A stretch of DNA of 64,000 nt from Athripsodes cinereus. Taxonomy: Eukaryota; Arthropoda; Insecta; Trichoptera; Leptoceridae. Position 1 is the stretch's first letter, and every line of letters starts with the position of its first letter. Shown piece after piece: positions 47,731-58,460 of the stretch. The position numbers and the translations under genes were made by a program. The DNA lies in contig OX388309.1 of NCBI GenBank assembly GCA_947579605.1, positions 16,314,713 through 16,378,712 on the forward strand, written 5' to 3'. The notes under the pieces were generated by a model. The model did no database searches, was not told the DNA's origin, and worked only from the letters and a program-made list of their open reading frames with translations.

Positions 47731-48119
47731 GAGTTGTGAAAAAGTGTGTTATTGCCTTTTAAAAGAGATGACAAATGAAAAAGAAATAATATTTTACTTT
47801 ATAAATCTTGGATTAAAGGAAATTGAATTTGACGAAGATTAATGGTTTATTTAGCAGAATATTTCACGTATTTATTTTCTATATATTATACCAACACCCA
47901 ATTCACACAATACAAGATATGGAAATCTAATTTTATTGACTATTCACTGTAGGTACATTGATTATAAGGTATTTTAATAATGGACATAGGTACACCATAG
48001 AGAAAATAATAATAGTTGCTATTAATTGGAATACACAATTACAGTTCTGTGTACAAATAGCGAGTTATCACAATATTTTTCCACTATTCAAACTGATTTT
48101 AAAAAAACCTGTAGACGGT

Positions 48120-48345
48120 CAATACCATCACGGGATATGCCACACGTAGGATAGCTGGCAGATCAGCTGCTTGTAATACATATGCAAACTGTCCTCTCCG
48201 TGCCAACAAAACATTCAGGGTGTGTGTCAAACTTCATCGCTTAATTTGAGATCTAAAATATGTTTATTTTAGCGAACACCTGCTTTTTACAAGACACTCG
48301 AAAATTTAAGGAAAAGAGTGGGAGTCCAATTCTTTGCAGAACTTT
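48120..48345 (-). mobile_element. SINE-C copy
   Basis: On the minus strand: CCACTCTTTTCC, CGAGTGTCTTGTAAAAAGCA, GGTGTTCG, an inner CATTTTAGA / CAAATTAAGCGATGAA part, GAGGACAGTTTGCATATG, and the 3' end GCCACACGT-GGCATATCCCGTGATGGTATTG-like. It is a moderately diverged copy. Confidence 0.75.
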
Positions 48346-49224
48346 CTTCAGCTTAAGCCTAAAAAAGATTTTAAAAAAATAATCATGTTTATTGTATATC
48401 TTCGTGTCATTGTCCTTAATTCTACGAATCGTGATCTGCCATTTTTGCCTCGCTACACTATTGTTCTCCAACAACCCTTCCAACAGAACGCCGTGGTTCA
48501 TATTGCTTTCAACACTGTTGTACCAGTGCAGTGGGTTTGATCTACTCACCTCGTAGTGAAATGTTCTATTTATCTTGTCCTTCTTCTCGTATTACGATAT
48601 GTCCAGACAACTCAAGTATCTACTCGTATACGTTGAAAGCAGATGAATGAATGTCTGTCTTATAATGATAGACAGTGCAACATTGTACGGAATCTAACTA
48701 GAAAAGTCCCGATGCAATTAGATTTTGCGCAATATTGCAGTTTTCGATTGAGAATAGAAATGTTAAATTTCAAGTTTAAATTATTTCACTTCTAGTATAT
48801 TTTATGACAGTAAATTATTTGGTGTAATTCACAATGTGTTGCTGTTGTTGCTCCACTAGGTACTGACAGTGAATTTACATCGAGGTTATCAAAAAAAACA
48901 ACAACAAAAATTAAATAATAAAAAAGTTGAATAACACATGCGAACATTAACATAAGACACTTAACAATAACAAAGACAACAATATGTCCCTTCATCTGTG
49001 TTTGATGTTATCGTTTAAGTACTCTATGTATGATAAATTTTCTAAATTTTCCCATTGGTGCAGGGTCTCTTATTTTATTAGGCAATAATATTATGTTGTA
49101 TAGTCTGATGGGTCCTGTGAACATGGTATCCCGTTGCATGAGAATAGTTCTCACTTTATAATGTATGATGTACTATCCCTCTTGTATAATGGACAGCATC
49201 TTTTCTTTGGACATTATGATGATA
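48346..49224. other. Intron sequence, nothing recognised
   Basis: The overlapping short frames on both strands here have no recognisable motif. Confidence 0.5.
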
Positions 49225-49440
49225 ATGATGATTTTGGATGATTTTTTTTGACGCCGTTTAATAGTCCCTAGACCGTCTCAAGGGCGCCCGTGAAGAGTTC
49301 AGTTTTTAATTTGACAGTTTGACTATCTCTCAATGGCACCGGTAGGCGATTCCACATAACCGGTCCAACAACACCAAAGGCCCTCTCATAGACGTTAGAC
49401 TTACCGGCTCTATTGAGATGTTTTTAATTTACGCAAACCC
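49225..49440 (-). pseudogene. CR1/L2-like LINE 3' stub
   Basis: The minus strand reads ERAFGVVGPVMWNRLPVPLR, then DSQTVKLKTELFTGALETV. This is the VWNxLPxxLR...LKTxLF end of CR1/L2 ORFs, with GGCGCC and GACGG words shared with the 3906 copy. It ends in a TCATCATTATCATCAT-type tail (49216-49240). Confidence 0.8.
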
Positions 49441-49574
49441 TAAGCTTCAATTTTCTGAATAAAGTTTCTCTCGAATATAAAAAAAACATCTTGAGTTATT
49501 CTTATTATCACTTTATATCAGCAAAGTACGATTTAAACAAACTCCGGATGGTCTAACACTTTAAATATTTGCAC

Positions 49575-50035
49575 TGCTATACCATTACGATTGCCAACGG
49601 ACTAAGTGTAAGTAATAATCACGCAAATTGTCCTCTCCATCTTCTTCATTTCCTTGAGCAATTACAGCAATTACAAATACCAAATGATAGTGAGGTCTGC
49701 TTTCTTCGTTTCCATTTACCATCTGATTCTATCCAGTACGTTATTCTGAGTGAAATCGCAGTCTCGCATGCCCTGCCATCACCTACGTTTGGGTCGCCCT
49801 ATTGGCCTCCTATTCGGAACCACGAGCAGATTGTGCTCTCCGTGCCAATAAAAAATAAGACAATCAGGATTGATGGCATGCCCCATCGATAAATCGAAGA
49901 CAGTGATTGTTTTATACCTTAGATTTTACGAACACTTGCCCTTAAAGCGACACTCGAAAACTTGCAGAAAGGAGTGAGGGACCTATTCTCAACAGGGAAA
50001 CTCCCCGAGGCAATTCCATTTCCCTGTGTGGATTA
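49575..50035 (-). mobile_element. SINE-C copy with inserted or extra sequence
   Basis: The 3' end (CTATACCATTACGATTGCC at 49575) and the GTCCTCTCCAT word are followed by about 150 bases absent from other copies. SINE-C words then resume (GTGCTCTCCGTGCCAATAAA, CGACACTCGAAAACTTGCAG) and extend to a 5' end near CTCCCCGAGGCAATTCCATT. Confidence 0.6.
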
Positions 50036-50820
50036 TTTACTTATGAGATTTACAAGAGCAGTCATGTGCCCTGTTATGTAACAATACATTATACAACATA
50101 ATATAGTACCTACATAGTTTATATATCTGTAATAGAGAGTGGCACGTATGCATGTATGTATGTAGGAAGGAACATTTCATACTGCAGAATAGTATTGCAC
50201 TCGCGTTTCATTTTCCATTACAATATATACAGAACTGGAAAACTCCTTTATCCGTTAACCGTTAATTAACGTTTCAATTAACTTATTAGTTATCCCCAAA
50301 TATTTTAACGGTACCTAACGTTGATTTTTTTTTCAATTATGTCCATTATTTTCCACAAGAGGTCCACCATGTGAGTGTAAAACACCTTACGCAATGATAA
50401 ATGCCGTTAAAGGCAGGTATTCCTGAAACATTATACGAAAATGTTTCTTTTCAGTTGTGGGATATGCCACCTATTTTGAATATCATTCAGTCTATTCAGG
50501 CTACCTTCCTTATGGCAAATACCGTGATTATATAGACAAATATATTTTATCGTCTACAGATTAATGAATAGTGAAGTTAAATTTTTGATTAATGCTGTCC
50601 CTATCTCTGATTATTCCAGCGTTTGAATTCTTGGTCTATTTGAACTCCATTTACTTGTCAAGATAACATGTTCCCCAGAGGCTTGTCTCAGTGTGCATTG
50701 TAATTCTAACAAAATGATTCTCGTATTCATTCTAACACAATGTATGTATAATGTATATATATTCTATTCCATTTATTCCATTTGAATAAACATTATATTG
50801 AAAATATTATTATTAGGTTA
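50036..50820. other. AT-rich intron sequence, little recognised
   Basis: A possible SINE-C scrap (AAAGGCAGGTATTCCTG and GTTGTGGGATATGCCA) lies at 50408-50470. No gene. Confidence 0.4.
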
Positions 50821-50833
50821 ATGGTAATAATAA

Positions 50834-51210
50834 TTGGTGGATGGTCTGAGAGATCGTGTGCGTAACAGTGATATACGAAAGGAATATGGAATGAAAGTGG
50901 GTGTAATAACAAGGATGAATGTAAATAAGTTAAGATGGTTTGGGCACGTGGAAAGAATGAATGAGGGCAGAATGACTAAGAAGATATATTTGGCTGAGAG
51001 GAATGGTGCTCGGAGACGTGGACGTCCTAGGATTAAATGGCAAGATCATTTAAATCAAATCCTTCAGGACGGTCACGTGTTGAGCACATTGAACAGGAGA
51101 GCATGCATGAGGAATTGTATGACAGTGACGGAAGCGAAAGATGTATGCAAGGATAGAAGGAAGTGGCGCTCGATCCTTTCTGCCTACCCCGCGAGGGAAG
51201 CGGCGTGATG
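50834..51210 (+). pseudogene. LINE-A 3' fragment, open frame
   Basis: A 124-codon open frame covers the LINE-A C-terminus: RDRVRNSDIRKEYGMK, KLRWFGHVERM, GRPRIKWQDHLNQIL, RRACMRNCM and WRSILSAYPA, stopping in GGCGTGATGG. It lacks the whole RT domain. It is closest to the fragment at 509 but without that copy's frame break and stop, so it is younger. ATGGTAATAATAAT is present just left of the insertion (50821-50834) and again as its tail (51208-51221). The target site and the tail therefore have the same sequence. Confidence 0.9.
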
Positions 51211-51327
51211 GTAATAATAATAAGGCTGCAATTCTGAGTAGTTTTGCAAACGATACTTAACATGCATGACACAGAAATAGGTGACTGATACAGATTGACA
51301 AACTAACACAGAAATTAGTAACACTGA

Positions 51328-51545
51328 CATAGAAAAAGGTTACACTTGGCCCATGTGGCCCTGCGACTTGGAATACCAGGTGAAAACCCTGAGGAATTGA
51401 AACCAACACATCAAAAGTACCTTAGCAGCAATGATGATGAGAGGCTGAATGATGTCTCTCTGAGTACAAATTTAAATGAAATTAGTATTGTGGAGAATAT
51501 TCAAACAAAATCTAGTGTGTTGATAAAATTTAATAATATAATTTA
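51328..51545 (+). pseudogene. Unidentified short frame, possible gene fragment
   Basis: About 72 codons are open, reading AHVALRLGIPGENPEELKPT and on to a SSNDDERLNDVSL segment and a stop at TAA 51544. The composition is more protein-like than neighbouring AT-rich frames. There is no ATG in frame at its start, no convincing splice acceptor and no family I recognise. It may be a piece of a processed pseudogene, or chance. Confidence 0.25.
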
Positions 51546-51733
51546 ATAATAATGAATAATGAAGAATTTTATTTTATTATCTGTTTGACAAATAAAATTA
51601 AAAGTAAAAAGTGCTTAGAATCTTAGATTATAAACTGAAAAATTAAGTTCCTATCATTGATCTAACGTGTTAACATGTGAGATCAATGGTTCCTTCTGAA
51701 ATGTTATTGAATGAATGAATAATGTGGTACCTG

Positions 51734-51785
51734 TCTACTACTACTACTACTACTATACCATCACGGCATATCCCACAAGTGGGTA
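51734..51785 (-). mobile_element. SINE-C 3' tail with TAG repeats
   Basis: On the minus strand: CCCACTTGTGGGATATGCCG then TGATGGTATAGTAGTAGTAG. It shows the SINE-C 3' end and its trinucleotide tail clearly. Confidence 0.75.
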
Positions 51786-52035
51786 CCTGTACTGTACTGT
51801 AACTGTACTGCTGGTACCTGTCTATCAAAATTACAAAGGATTTTTTTTTATTTTCGTTATACGTGTACGCTATTTTCATTTGACAATAAATTGTATCACA
51901 AATTTAAAAATACTTTCACTTTCAATTTAAAAAGGAATTTCCTACTGTGTAGTTTTTTTTGTAGAAAGTTGCAAGAGATCTTGACTGTTCTTATTGGTGC
52001 GGAGAAGACGAATTTGCTTGCTATATGGAGTGTTT

Positions 52036-52262
52036 TTAACTAACTACCCCATTTGTGGGAAATTTCGGGTTCGATTCCCGGCCAGGGCAAAGTGAAGAAT
52101 GACCTTTTTCAAACTGTCCTGGGTCTGGTTGTTACATGTATATGTGTGTAGTGCATTATTATATGTGTATCGTCGCGTTAGTACCCATAATACAAGATTC
52201 ATCTTAATTTGGGACTATCTCGATCTGTGTGAATTGTCTATGTAGGTATGTTATGTTATGTA
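52036..52262 (+). mobile_element. SINE-B copy joined to a SINE-C-like scrap
   Basis: ACTACCCCATTTGTGGGAAA (SINE-C 3' end) is followed directly by GGGTTCGATTCCCGGCCAGG (a B box of tRNA type) and the SINE-B body: AAGTGAAGAATGACC, GTACCCATAATACAAGAT, CTCGATCTGTGTGAATTG, then a TATGT-repeat tail. The SINE-B head before the B box is missing. Confidence 0.85.
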
Positions 52263-53121
52263 GTAGGTATAGTAGTGGTAGCTTAGTATTTTTGTGTCTG
52301 TCGGCTGGAAAATCATTTCTCAAATATTTTTGTCTGATTTAAAACTAATGAAAGATAGTTATGCAAAGTATTTCTTGATGTTATATTACATATTGAATTT
52401 TCAATATATTGCTTTTATACGCTGCTACAGCAAAATTTTCCCTCAATTGTAACGTGTGGATAATTCCAAGTTGTCGCTTATAAATGTTTCGTTATGCCTT
52501 AAAATAATAATTATTTTCTCATAATGTTTTACTTAGCGAAGTTATGATTTTTTTCAATTTTAATGAAGAAGTTTTTTTTTGCGATTTTATGGGAGTACTT
52601 ATTTTATCACTTGAAATGAAACGCGAAAGCAAACGACCGTGTCCTAGGTTGTGATATAAAACTAAAATTTTGAGTTATTGTAATACAAAAAAAAATGTAA
52701 TATAATAATATTTCTCAAATATCAAATCCTGTTTCAATCATTTATTTCATATTTACAAGGGGTTTAAGGGAAGATGTTCTTTTATCTAGTAATGGTGAAA
52801 ATGCAGCAATTTGGACATTAAAAATATGTACCTTATTAGATAAATTTATATCCATTGTTTTCGGAGCATTTAGATTACAACTTTTTCCTTCCGAGTGAAG
52901 GTCATTCCGTGCCTTACAATGTCATGATGAAATGGATAGTCCTGTAGTGTCTATTTTGTAGCTAAAATACACAATAGTTACGAAAATTGACACTTTGGCG
53001 CAACGTCGTCTATATTCGAACGATTGCAACACGAAAACTTAACGCTAAAATGTGTTTGACTCAGGCCTCTGTTCAAAGCAATAATTAGTAATTTCAGAAA
53101 GGCCTGATAATCCTCTAAATG
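52263..53121. other. AT-rich intron sequence, nothing recognised
   Basis: No supported feature. Confidence 0.5.
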
Positions 53122-53129
53122 CTCTATGG

Positions 53130-53323
53130 CAGTGGTTCCCAAAGTTGACTGGGCTCAAAACTCCAATCTTGGGACCCACCTTTCAGTTGTCTTAGAGAAA
53201 AGAGATCATAAATATTGATTTTGCTCAGATTCTCTATAAACGAGTCATGTAACTACTTAATACTCAGGGCCCACTCAATATTTGCTCACCGGTGGGTCGC
53301 GGCCCATAGTTTGAGAAATACTG
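53130..53323. mobile_element. hAT MITE with 8-bp target duplication
   Basis: It begins CAGTGGTTCCCAAAGTTGAC and ends AGTTTGAGAAATACTG, an imperfect inverted pair of hAT type (CAGTG...CACTG-like). It is flanked by the exact 8-bp direct repeat CTCTATGG (53122-53129 and 53324-53331). It is 194 bp with no coding capacity. Confidence 0.92.
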
Positions 53324-53719
53324 CTCTATGGTGTTCCTTCACTCTCGTACAGATTGCTCTGCCAATTTGAACAATGTACATATCTAGCATTACAATCGTT
53401 ATACCATTTATGCAATATACGCCACTTCCATTTTTATCTATTTGGTCTATTTTAAAAAGAACTGATAAACAGTATTATACAAGGAACAATATTAGTAAAC
53501 TTTGTGTTATTTATACGCCAACATTATTACCCTTATTTTGACCTTTATACTTTATATTCTGTATAATCCTCACCTTTTATAACAAGACTTTATCAGTTTT
53601 GTCAAAATACACAACAATGCAGTGCGACATTATGGATACATATATGGAGTAGGTAGGTACGTACCTGAAACTGTGACGAATTAAAGTAGGAAGCGAAATT
53701 AAAGCCGTTTATTTTAATA

Positions 53720-53928
53720 ATTTATTTATTTTTTATAATTTAAGATTAGTTAAGTAGTTAGATAATTTTCTTTAATTGTTATTTTTTGTGTTGGAGTAGG
53801 ATTGACTGGAAGACGTTGCTCAGCAACAAGTCCTCCCTTTGGTCCAAATTATTTTAATTATCGTGTTGTGTGTTTATTGTATATTTATTTTAAATTTGGC
53901 CAATAAAGATTTATTTATTTATTTAGTA
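53720..53928 (+). repeat. LINE-type 3' UTR with TTTA tail
   Basis: The hairpin word GTTGCTCAGCAAC (53814-53826) is followed by GGCCAATAAAGATTTATTTA. The layout matches LINE-D (hairpin, AATAAA signal, short repeat tail) but the sequence differs. No coding part is visible. Confidence 0.65.
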
Positions 53929-53940
53929 TTGATATGGATA

Positions 53941-54138
53941 TACACATTAAGGGTTGCACCCTCCCTCACCCATGAATGTTACAGGAATGGCAGTTCCTAT
54001 GTCATCCATACTCTTCAAGCAAATTCTTTCTAAGGAAGGGCTCAAGGTTCGACAAAACCCTTCCTGAAATTAAATACAACCGTTAATGTCCACCGACTCT
54101 CTATTTTACAATATGACTTAGAATTAGCTTACAGTTAC
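53941..54138. mobile_element. 198-bp insertion with 10-bp target duplication
   Basis: GATATGGATA lies on both sides (53931-53940 and 54139-54148). The other arm of the inverted duplication has a single GATATGGATA at the same point, so it preserves the empty site. The inserted sequence (TACACATTAAGGGTTGCACC onward) has no A tail, no inverted ends I can see, and no second copy in the window. Confidence 0.85.
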
Positions 54139-54150
54139 GATATGGATATA

Positions 54151-54312
54151 ATAATAATTGGAGATAGAGTCTCGGCCTCATGAACAAGGGGTCCGCCGTG
54201 GTTCGATCCCAGGTGCCAGCAAACTCCCCTTTCACGCACAAGCTTACTGTGAAAATGTATAACGTTGTATTTGGGTTTATAAAAAACCCAGATAAATCTT
54301 CTTTTAAAAAAA
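54151..54312 (+). mobile_element. SINE-A in the left arm
   Basis: GGAGATAGAGTCTCGGCCTC, B box GGTTCGATCCC, the CAAACTCCCCTTTCACG body (a short deletion around AAGCTTACTG) and AACCCAGATAAATC with an A-rich end. Confidence 0.88.
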
Positions 54313-55080
54313 ACGAAAAATTTAAAAGTAGGTATTGCTGATAGTCAGTCGATGATAGTGTATATGTATAGCTTGTCCACGATGGATATAATATTATATG
54401 TAAGTACCTACCTACTAAACTTCAGACTCCTACTACTTGTGAAGGATGCTTATCAATAAGGTTCAGATATCCAAAGCACTACAAATTAAATGTTATTCAA
54501 CAACAAATAAGATCACTTACGGAATCTGGATCAACCTTAAACTTTATAAGAGTGTTATAAGAGGATTAGATATACCATCTGTAGGTATACATCGCTATTT
54601 TCAAAAAGCTTCACAGAATTTACTTCTACATATAAAATGTGGTTTTATTATGAGCATATTATATCATAATCTCGCCACTGCATATCATCACATTATTTTT
54701 TATGTATACTGCTTTGTTACTTTGTTATATGTATGATGATGTGCAAGAAGAATAAAATTAATAAATATTCTGCAAATTAAATCTATTGGTCTACAAACAA
54801 TAAGAAAACTTCTTAGATTTTTCACTGCAGAAAAAAAGCATCTTTTTGAGAACATAATGTGTTTTTGTGTAAAAAGTTGAAAAGTACAATTTTAAACGAA
54901 AATGACAGACACTGTCGGATTTTCCCTATTTTTATTAAAACCCAAACATTTTCTCCTTTAATCTTGTGATTTTTTTTAAATAAATTTTCACAGTGCACAC
55001 ACAGATACATTAAAACAATTGAGAGAAGTTCATGTTATCTGAAGTTACACATTAATAAGATTTATTTATATATATCTATA
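54313..55080. other. AT-rich intron sequence, nothing recognised
   Basis: Spacer between the inverted arms; no gene or repeat family seen. Confidence 0.5.
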
Positions 55081-55084
55081 TATC

Positions 55085-55340
55085 CCGTGGAGCACCCGGT
55101 AAAGAATTCGTCTCCCACTCTTCTGCGTAAGTTTTCGAGTGTCCTGTAAAAGGCAGGTGTTCGAAAAAAATAAGACATTTTACATCTTAAATTCAGCGTT
55201 GAGGTTTGCCACCCATCCTGAATGTCTTGATTTTATACTGGCACAAAGAGGACAGTTTGTATGTTTCTTACATACAGCTGATCTGCTGGCTACCCCACTT
55301 GTGGGATATGCCGTGATGGTATAGTAGTATAGTATAGTAG
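55085..55340 (+). mobile_element. SINE-C, best copy
   Basis: The order is: GTGGAGCACCCGGTAAAG (an A-box-like word), CTCCCACTCTTCTGCG, CGAGTGTCCTGTAAAAGGCA, GGTGTTCGAAAAAAATAAGAC, CATCCTGAATGTC, AAGAGGACAGTTTGTATG, CAGCTGATCTGCTGG, and the 3' end CTACCCCACTTGTGGGATAT then GCCGTGATGGTATAG with a TAGTA tail. The 3' 37 bases match the end of LINE-A. Total length is about 245 bp. A tRNA origin for the head is possible but not shown. Confidence 0.82.
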
Positions 55341-55820
55341 TTTATGGTTTTTCTAATATCTGGCTCAAACCTTAGCTTAAAAATAGAGAATATTAGAAGA
55401 TCTAGCCTTACTAAGCTTTAATATCTCCATTTTTTAATTACCTCTCATAAAGAAAATTATTGTTGCAGTGTTATGCGTCCACAAATATTCCTAACAAGAC
55501 TATGTACTTATTCAAGGTCATGCACCACTCATAATAATTTATTTATCAATTATTATTACTCCCATAGACGCTTCACCCTCCTCCCTTTGTAGCAGGAATA
55601 GACAACCAGGGCTCATAATAGATTTTCAGAAGAGGTATATCTCAATTTTATTCTCAATCTATTTTGTATTATATAAGTTTTTTGTTGTGTGTTAAAGCTG
55701 ATACCAATTTAGTTTGTTTTCACTTAGGTACTTATTTAAAAAAAAAATATCATTGATTATTTTCTTATTTCTCTTATTTGAAAATTGCGTAATGTTTTAA
55801 AAAGGTTATAATATATATAA
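55341..55820. other. AT-rich intron sequence, nothing recognised
   Basis: No supported feature. Confidence 0.45.
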
Positions 55821-56054
55821 TGAGTTACAATCCATTGGATTGGTCTGCAGCGAGTTTGAATTTTCTTCTCTATTCCTCCCTATTCCTCAGCCAGTCAATT
55901 CAGCTCTACATATAAGCCACAGTTCATGTCCCTCTTCAGTTGGTCTATATACGATCTCTTGGTCAACCTCTGCCATTTGTGCCCTCGGTCTTACCCTCCA
56001 CGATGGCGATGAGTAGTCCTGGGTGCCTGATGTTGTGGCCAATCCAGTTAGATG
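55821..56054 (-). pseudogene. RTE/BovB-like LINE 3' fragment, copy 2
   Basis: Nearly the same sequence as 1304-1535 on the minus strand (AATCCAATGGATTGTAACTC end, then REEWRR-, RGHELW- and GNWIGH-type codons). It has small deletions that break the frame. It is truncated further than copy 1. Confidence 0.8.
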
Positions 56055-56807
56055 TATTGTAAAAGGCAAATGCCTGCGTTGGTTGCATAAATATTTAAGT
56101 CAGGCAAGTATAAAAATAATATCAAAATGGAAAAGCTGATGATGTGTAGTGAATCAATTGAAGATTTAACAGACATTATGTAGATAGGTATGTGTGTCTT
56201 GAATGGACTGGAAACACTTCATGAATTTTATTTTCCCTTAGAGATTCCATTATTGTAAAGAGTAGGTGATACAAATAGACAATTTGTATCATTACTCAAA
56301 ATAAAATAGGTACATGTCATGTTTACATAAATAATATTTAATATCTACCTACTTCTGTAGTGAACCAACAATAATAATACAGATGTAAGAATGACAAGTG
56401 ACAGGAGTACTAAACTTTTGACAAATTGTCACTTGAAATGCTCAGTAAGTAATAAGAAAACTTATTTTGTTAGAAACACTATTTCATACACATTATAGAT
56501 AATCGATAGATAATAATATGTTGGATACATACACCTAAGTAAGTAGATATTTATAATAATGATGCAAACATCTCTCAACCGCAAAATGTTATGACGTATG
56601 TTCAAGAGTGTTTACTTCGTACACAGTTGTATGTATAAAACCTTACAAGGTATGTACAATTATACATACATAGGTACTTTTAGTATTACGACATTAAAAT
56701 AATTTTGGGAAATGGTTATGCGTAGATACCTATGTATGTAGATAGTGTTCATGTAACTACAGATGTGCGAACAAAGAATCATATATTATACCAAGTTGTA
56801 ATTTATT
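56055..56807. other. AT-rich intron sequence, nothing recognised
   Basis: No supported feature. Confidence 0.45.
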
Positions 56808-56975
56808 TTAAAAAAAAGATATAAGTATCTGGGTTTTGATTTAAACTCAAACACAACCTTATGCACCTTTCACAGTAAGCTAAAAGCTTGTGACGTGAAA
56901 GGGGAGTTTGCTGGCACCTGGGATCGAACCACGGACCCCTTGTTCATAAGGCCAAGACTCTATCTCCAATTATTA
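56808..56975 (-). mobile_element. SINE-A in the right arm
   Basis: Minus strand: GGAGATAGAGTCTTGGCCTT, B box GGTTCGATCCC, AGCTTTTAGCTTACTGTG, AACCCAGATACTTATATC. It retains the AGCTTTT segment deleted in the left-arm copy. Confidence 0.9.
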
Positions 56976-57352
56976 TTATATCCATATCAATACTAAATAA
57001 ATAAATAAATCTTTATCGGCTAAATTTAAAATAAATTTAAAATAAATATACAATAAATACACATCACGATAATTAAAATAATTTGGACCAAAGGGAGGAC
57101 TTGTTGCTGAGCAACGTCTACCATTCAACCATAAACTCCAAAACAAAAAATAACAATTAAAGAAAATTATCTAACTACTTAACTAATCTTAAATTATAAA
57201 AAATAAATAAATTAATAAAATAAACGGCTTTAATTTAGCTTCCTACTTTAATTCGTCACAGTTTCAGGTACGTACCTACCTACTCAATATTATATAATTC
57301 ATAATATTATGTATCCATAATGTCGCACTGCTTTGTTGTGTATTTTGCATCA
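56808..57352 (-). repeat. Inverted duplication, right arm (empty site)
   Basis: The reverse complement of the left arm at 53594-54312 without the 198-bp insertion. It contains SINE-A (56808-56975), the GATATGGATA target once, the TTTA-tailed LINE 3' UTR, and TTCAGGTACGTACCTACCTA near its outer end. Confidence 0.9.
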
Positions 57353-58159
57353 GCCCTAGATTACATAATAATATGATGTTTTACTCTCCATTATTTAGCC
57401 TTCTAGTTCTACAGGAAATTATTTAAATATTTGAATACCATTTCGAAATTCTTTTAGTGTTCACTGTAGTTAAATGTAACATTTCGAATGGTATTTAGTT
57501 TAATAAGTACGGCGTAGTTAGTATATGTAAGTATCAGTGCTGTGTGTGTTATGTATTTTTACTTACCTTTTTCGCTTGAAGGGTTATATAAAAACAAATG
57601 GATCTTACGTGGCTTAGAATATTAACCACCTCTTGAACCATCTATTGCACTAATATACTCGACTTCGTTATTTTCTATAAACAAACTCTTCCTTTAATAG
57701 AATATTTATTATTGCTTTACTTTCAACTCTACGATTTTGTTACTCTCATCTAACCAACCCTCATAAAGTGACCGTTAAAAAGATATATTTTATTCATTTT
57801 AGTAGAAAAATATGTAAATTTGTTACATTTGAATTATCTACTAGAACTCCATCTGAAATATGTTTACTTTTATGGTTGAACTCTTTCTAAGATGATTCCA
57901 GTAAGTATATGGAACTACCAACTCATAAATTGTATCTCAAGTTGTTCAGAGCACCTGCAGATACGTACCTATGTACACCACCTTCATGCTATACTTTCTT
58001 CCAAACATTAAGGTTCTCATTAATATAAATGTGAACTAAGTTTTAAAAAAAAATTAGAACGATCTTGACTTCGTTTATGATTCTTCAAATGTGTTATCTT
58101 GCAAGTTGTGGGCAAGCAAATTATTTAAATTTCTTATTAAATCAAAAATAAAATTGAAA
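57353..58159. other. AT-rich intron sequence
   Basis: A 15-16 bp inverted pair (AATACCATTTCGAAAT at 57434 and ATTTCGAATGGTATT at 57481) may mark a tiny MITE. Nothing else seen. Confidence 0.4.
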
Positions 58160-58460
58160 CCTTTTGTAACTTTTGAGTTAGTCCCAAAGTAAGATATTAT
58201 GTTTCTTGTATCATGGGTACTCATGTAATGATACACATATACACATGCTATTCGCCCTTGAGATGATAAATAGATGTTCCATTAAAAGCGCCATATAAAT
58301 TTTCTAATGTACATAGATACACATACAATGCACTATACATATATGAATTTAGCGTCCAGGCCCAGGACAATTTGAAAAAGGGCATTTTTCGTTTGCCCTG
58401 GCCGCGAATCGAACCCGAAAGCTCGTGACTCAAAGAACGTTACCTTTGTACGACACCGAT
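58160..58460 (-). mobile_element. SINE-B, diverged copy
   Basis: Minus strand: TTTGAGTCACGAGC, B-box region GGGTTCGATTCGCGGCCAGG, CAAATTGTCCTGGGCC, then ATGTGTATATGTGTATC and GTACCCATGATACAAGA. A GCGCTTTTAATGG...ATCTCAAGGGCG stretch inside (about 58253-58293) resembles the CR1/L2 3' UTR and may be a nested scrap. Confidence 0.7.

Larger units (their letters stand above)
53594..54312 (+). repeat. Inverted duplication, left arm
   Basis: From CAAAATACACAACA to the end of SINE-A, this block matches 56808-57352 on the opposite strand, except for the insertion at 53941-54138 and a short length difference near 53645. Both arms include a LINE-type tail, a short unique spacer and SINE-A in the same order. 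Confidence 0.9.

Noticed and set aside
48253..48549. Overlapping frames on both strands as genes
   Set aside because: Part of the minus-strand frame is SINE-C sequence and the rest has no motif.
54446..54736. 96-codon frame as a gene
   Set aside because: No motif or family resemblance; frames of this length are expected by chance in 64 kb of AT-rich DNA.
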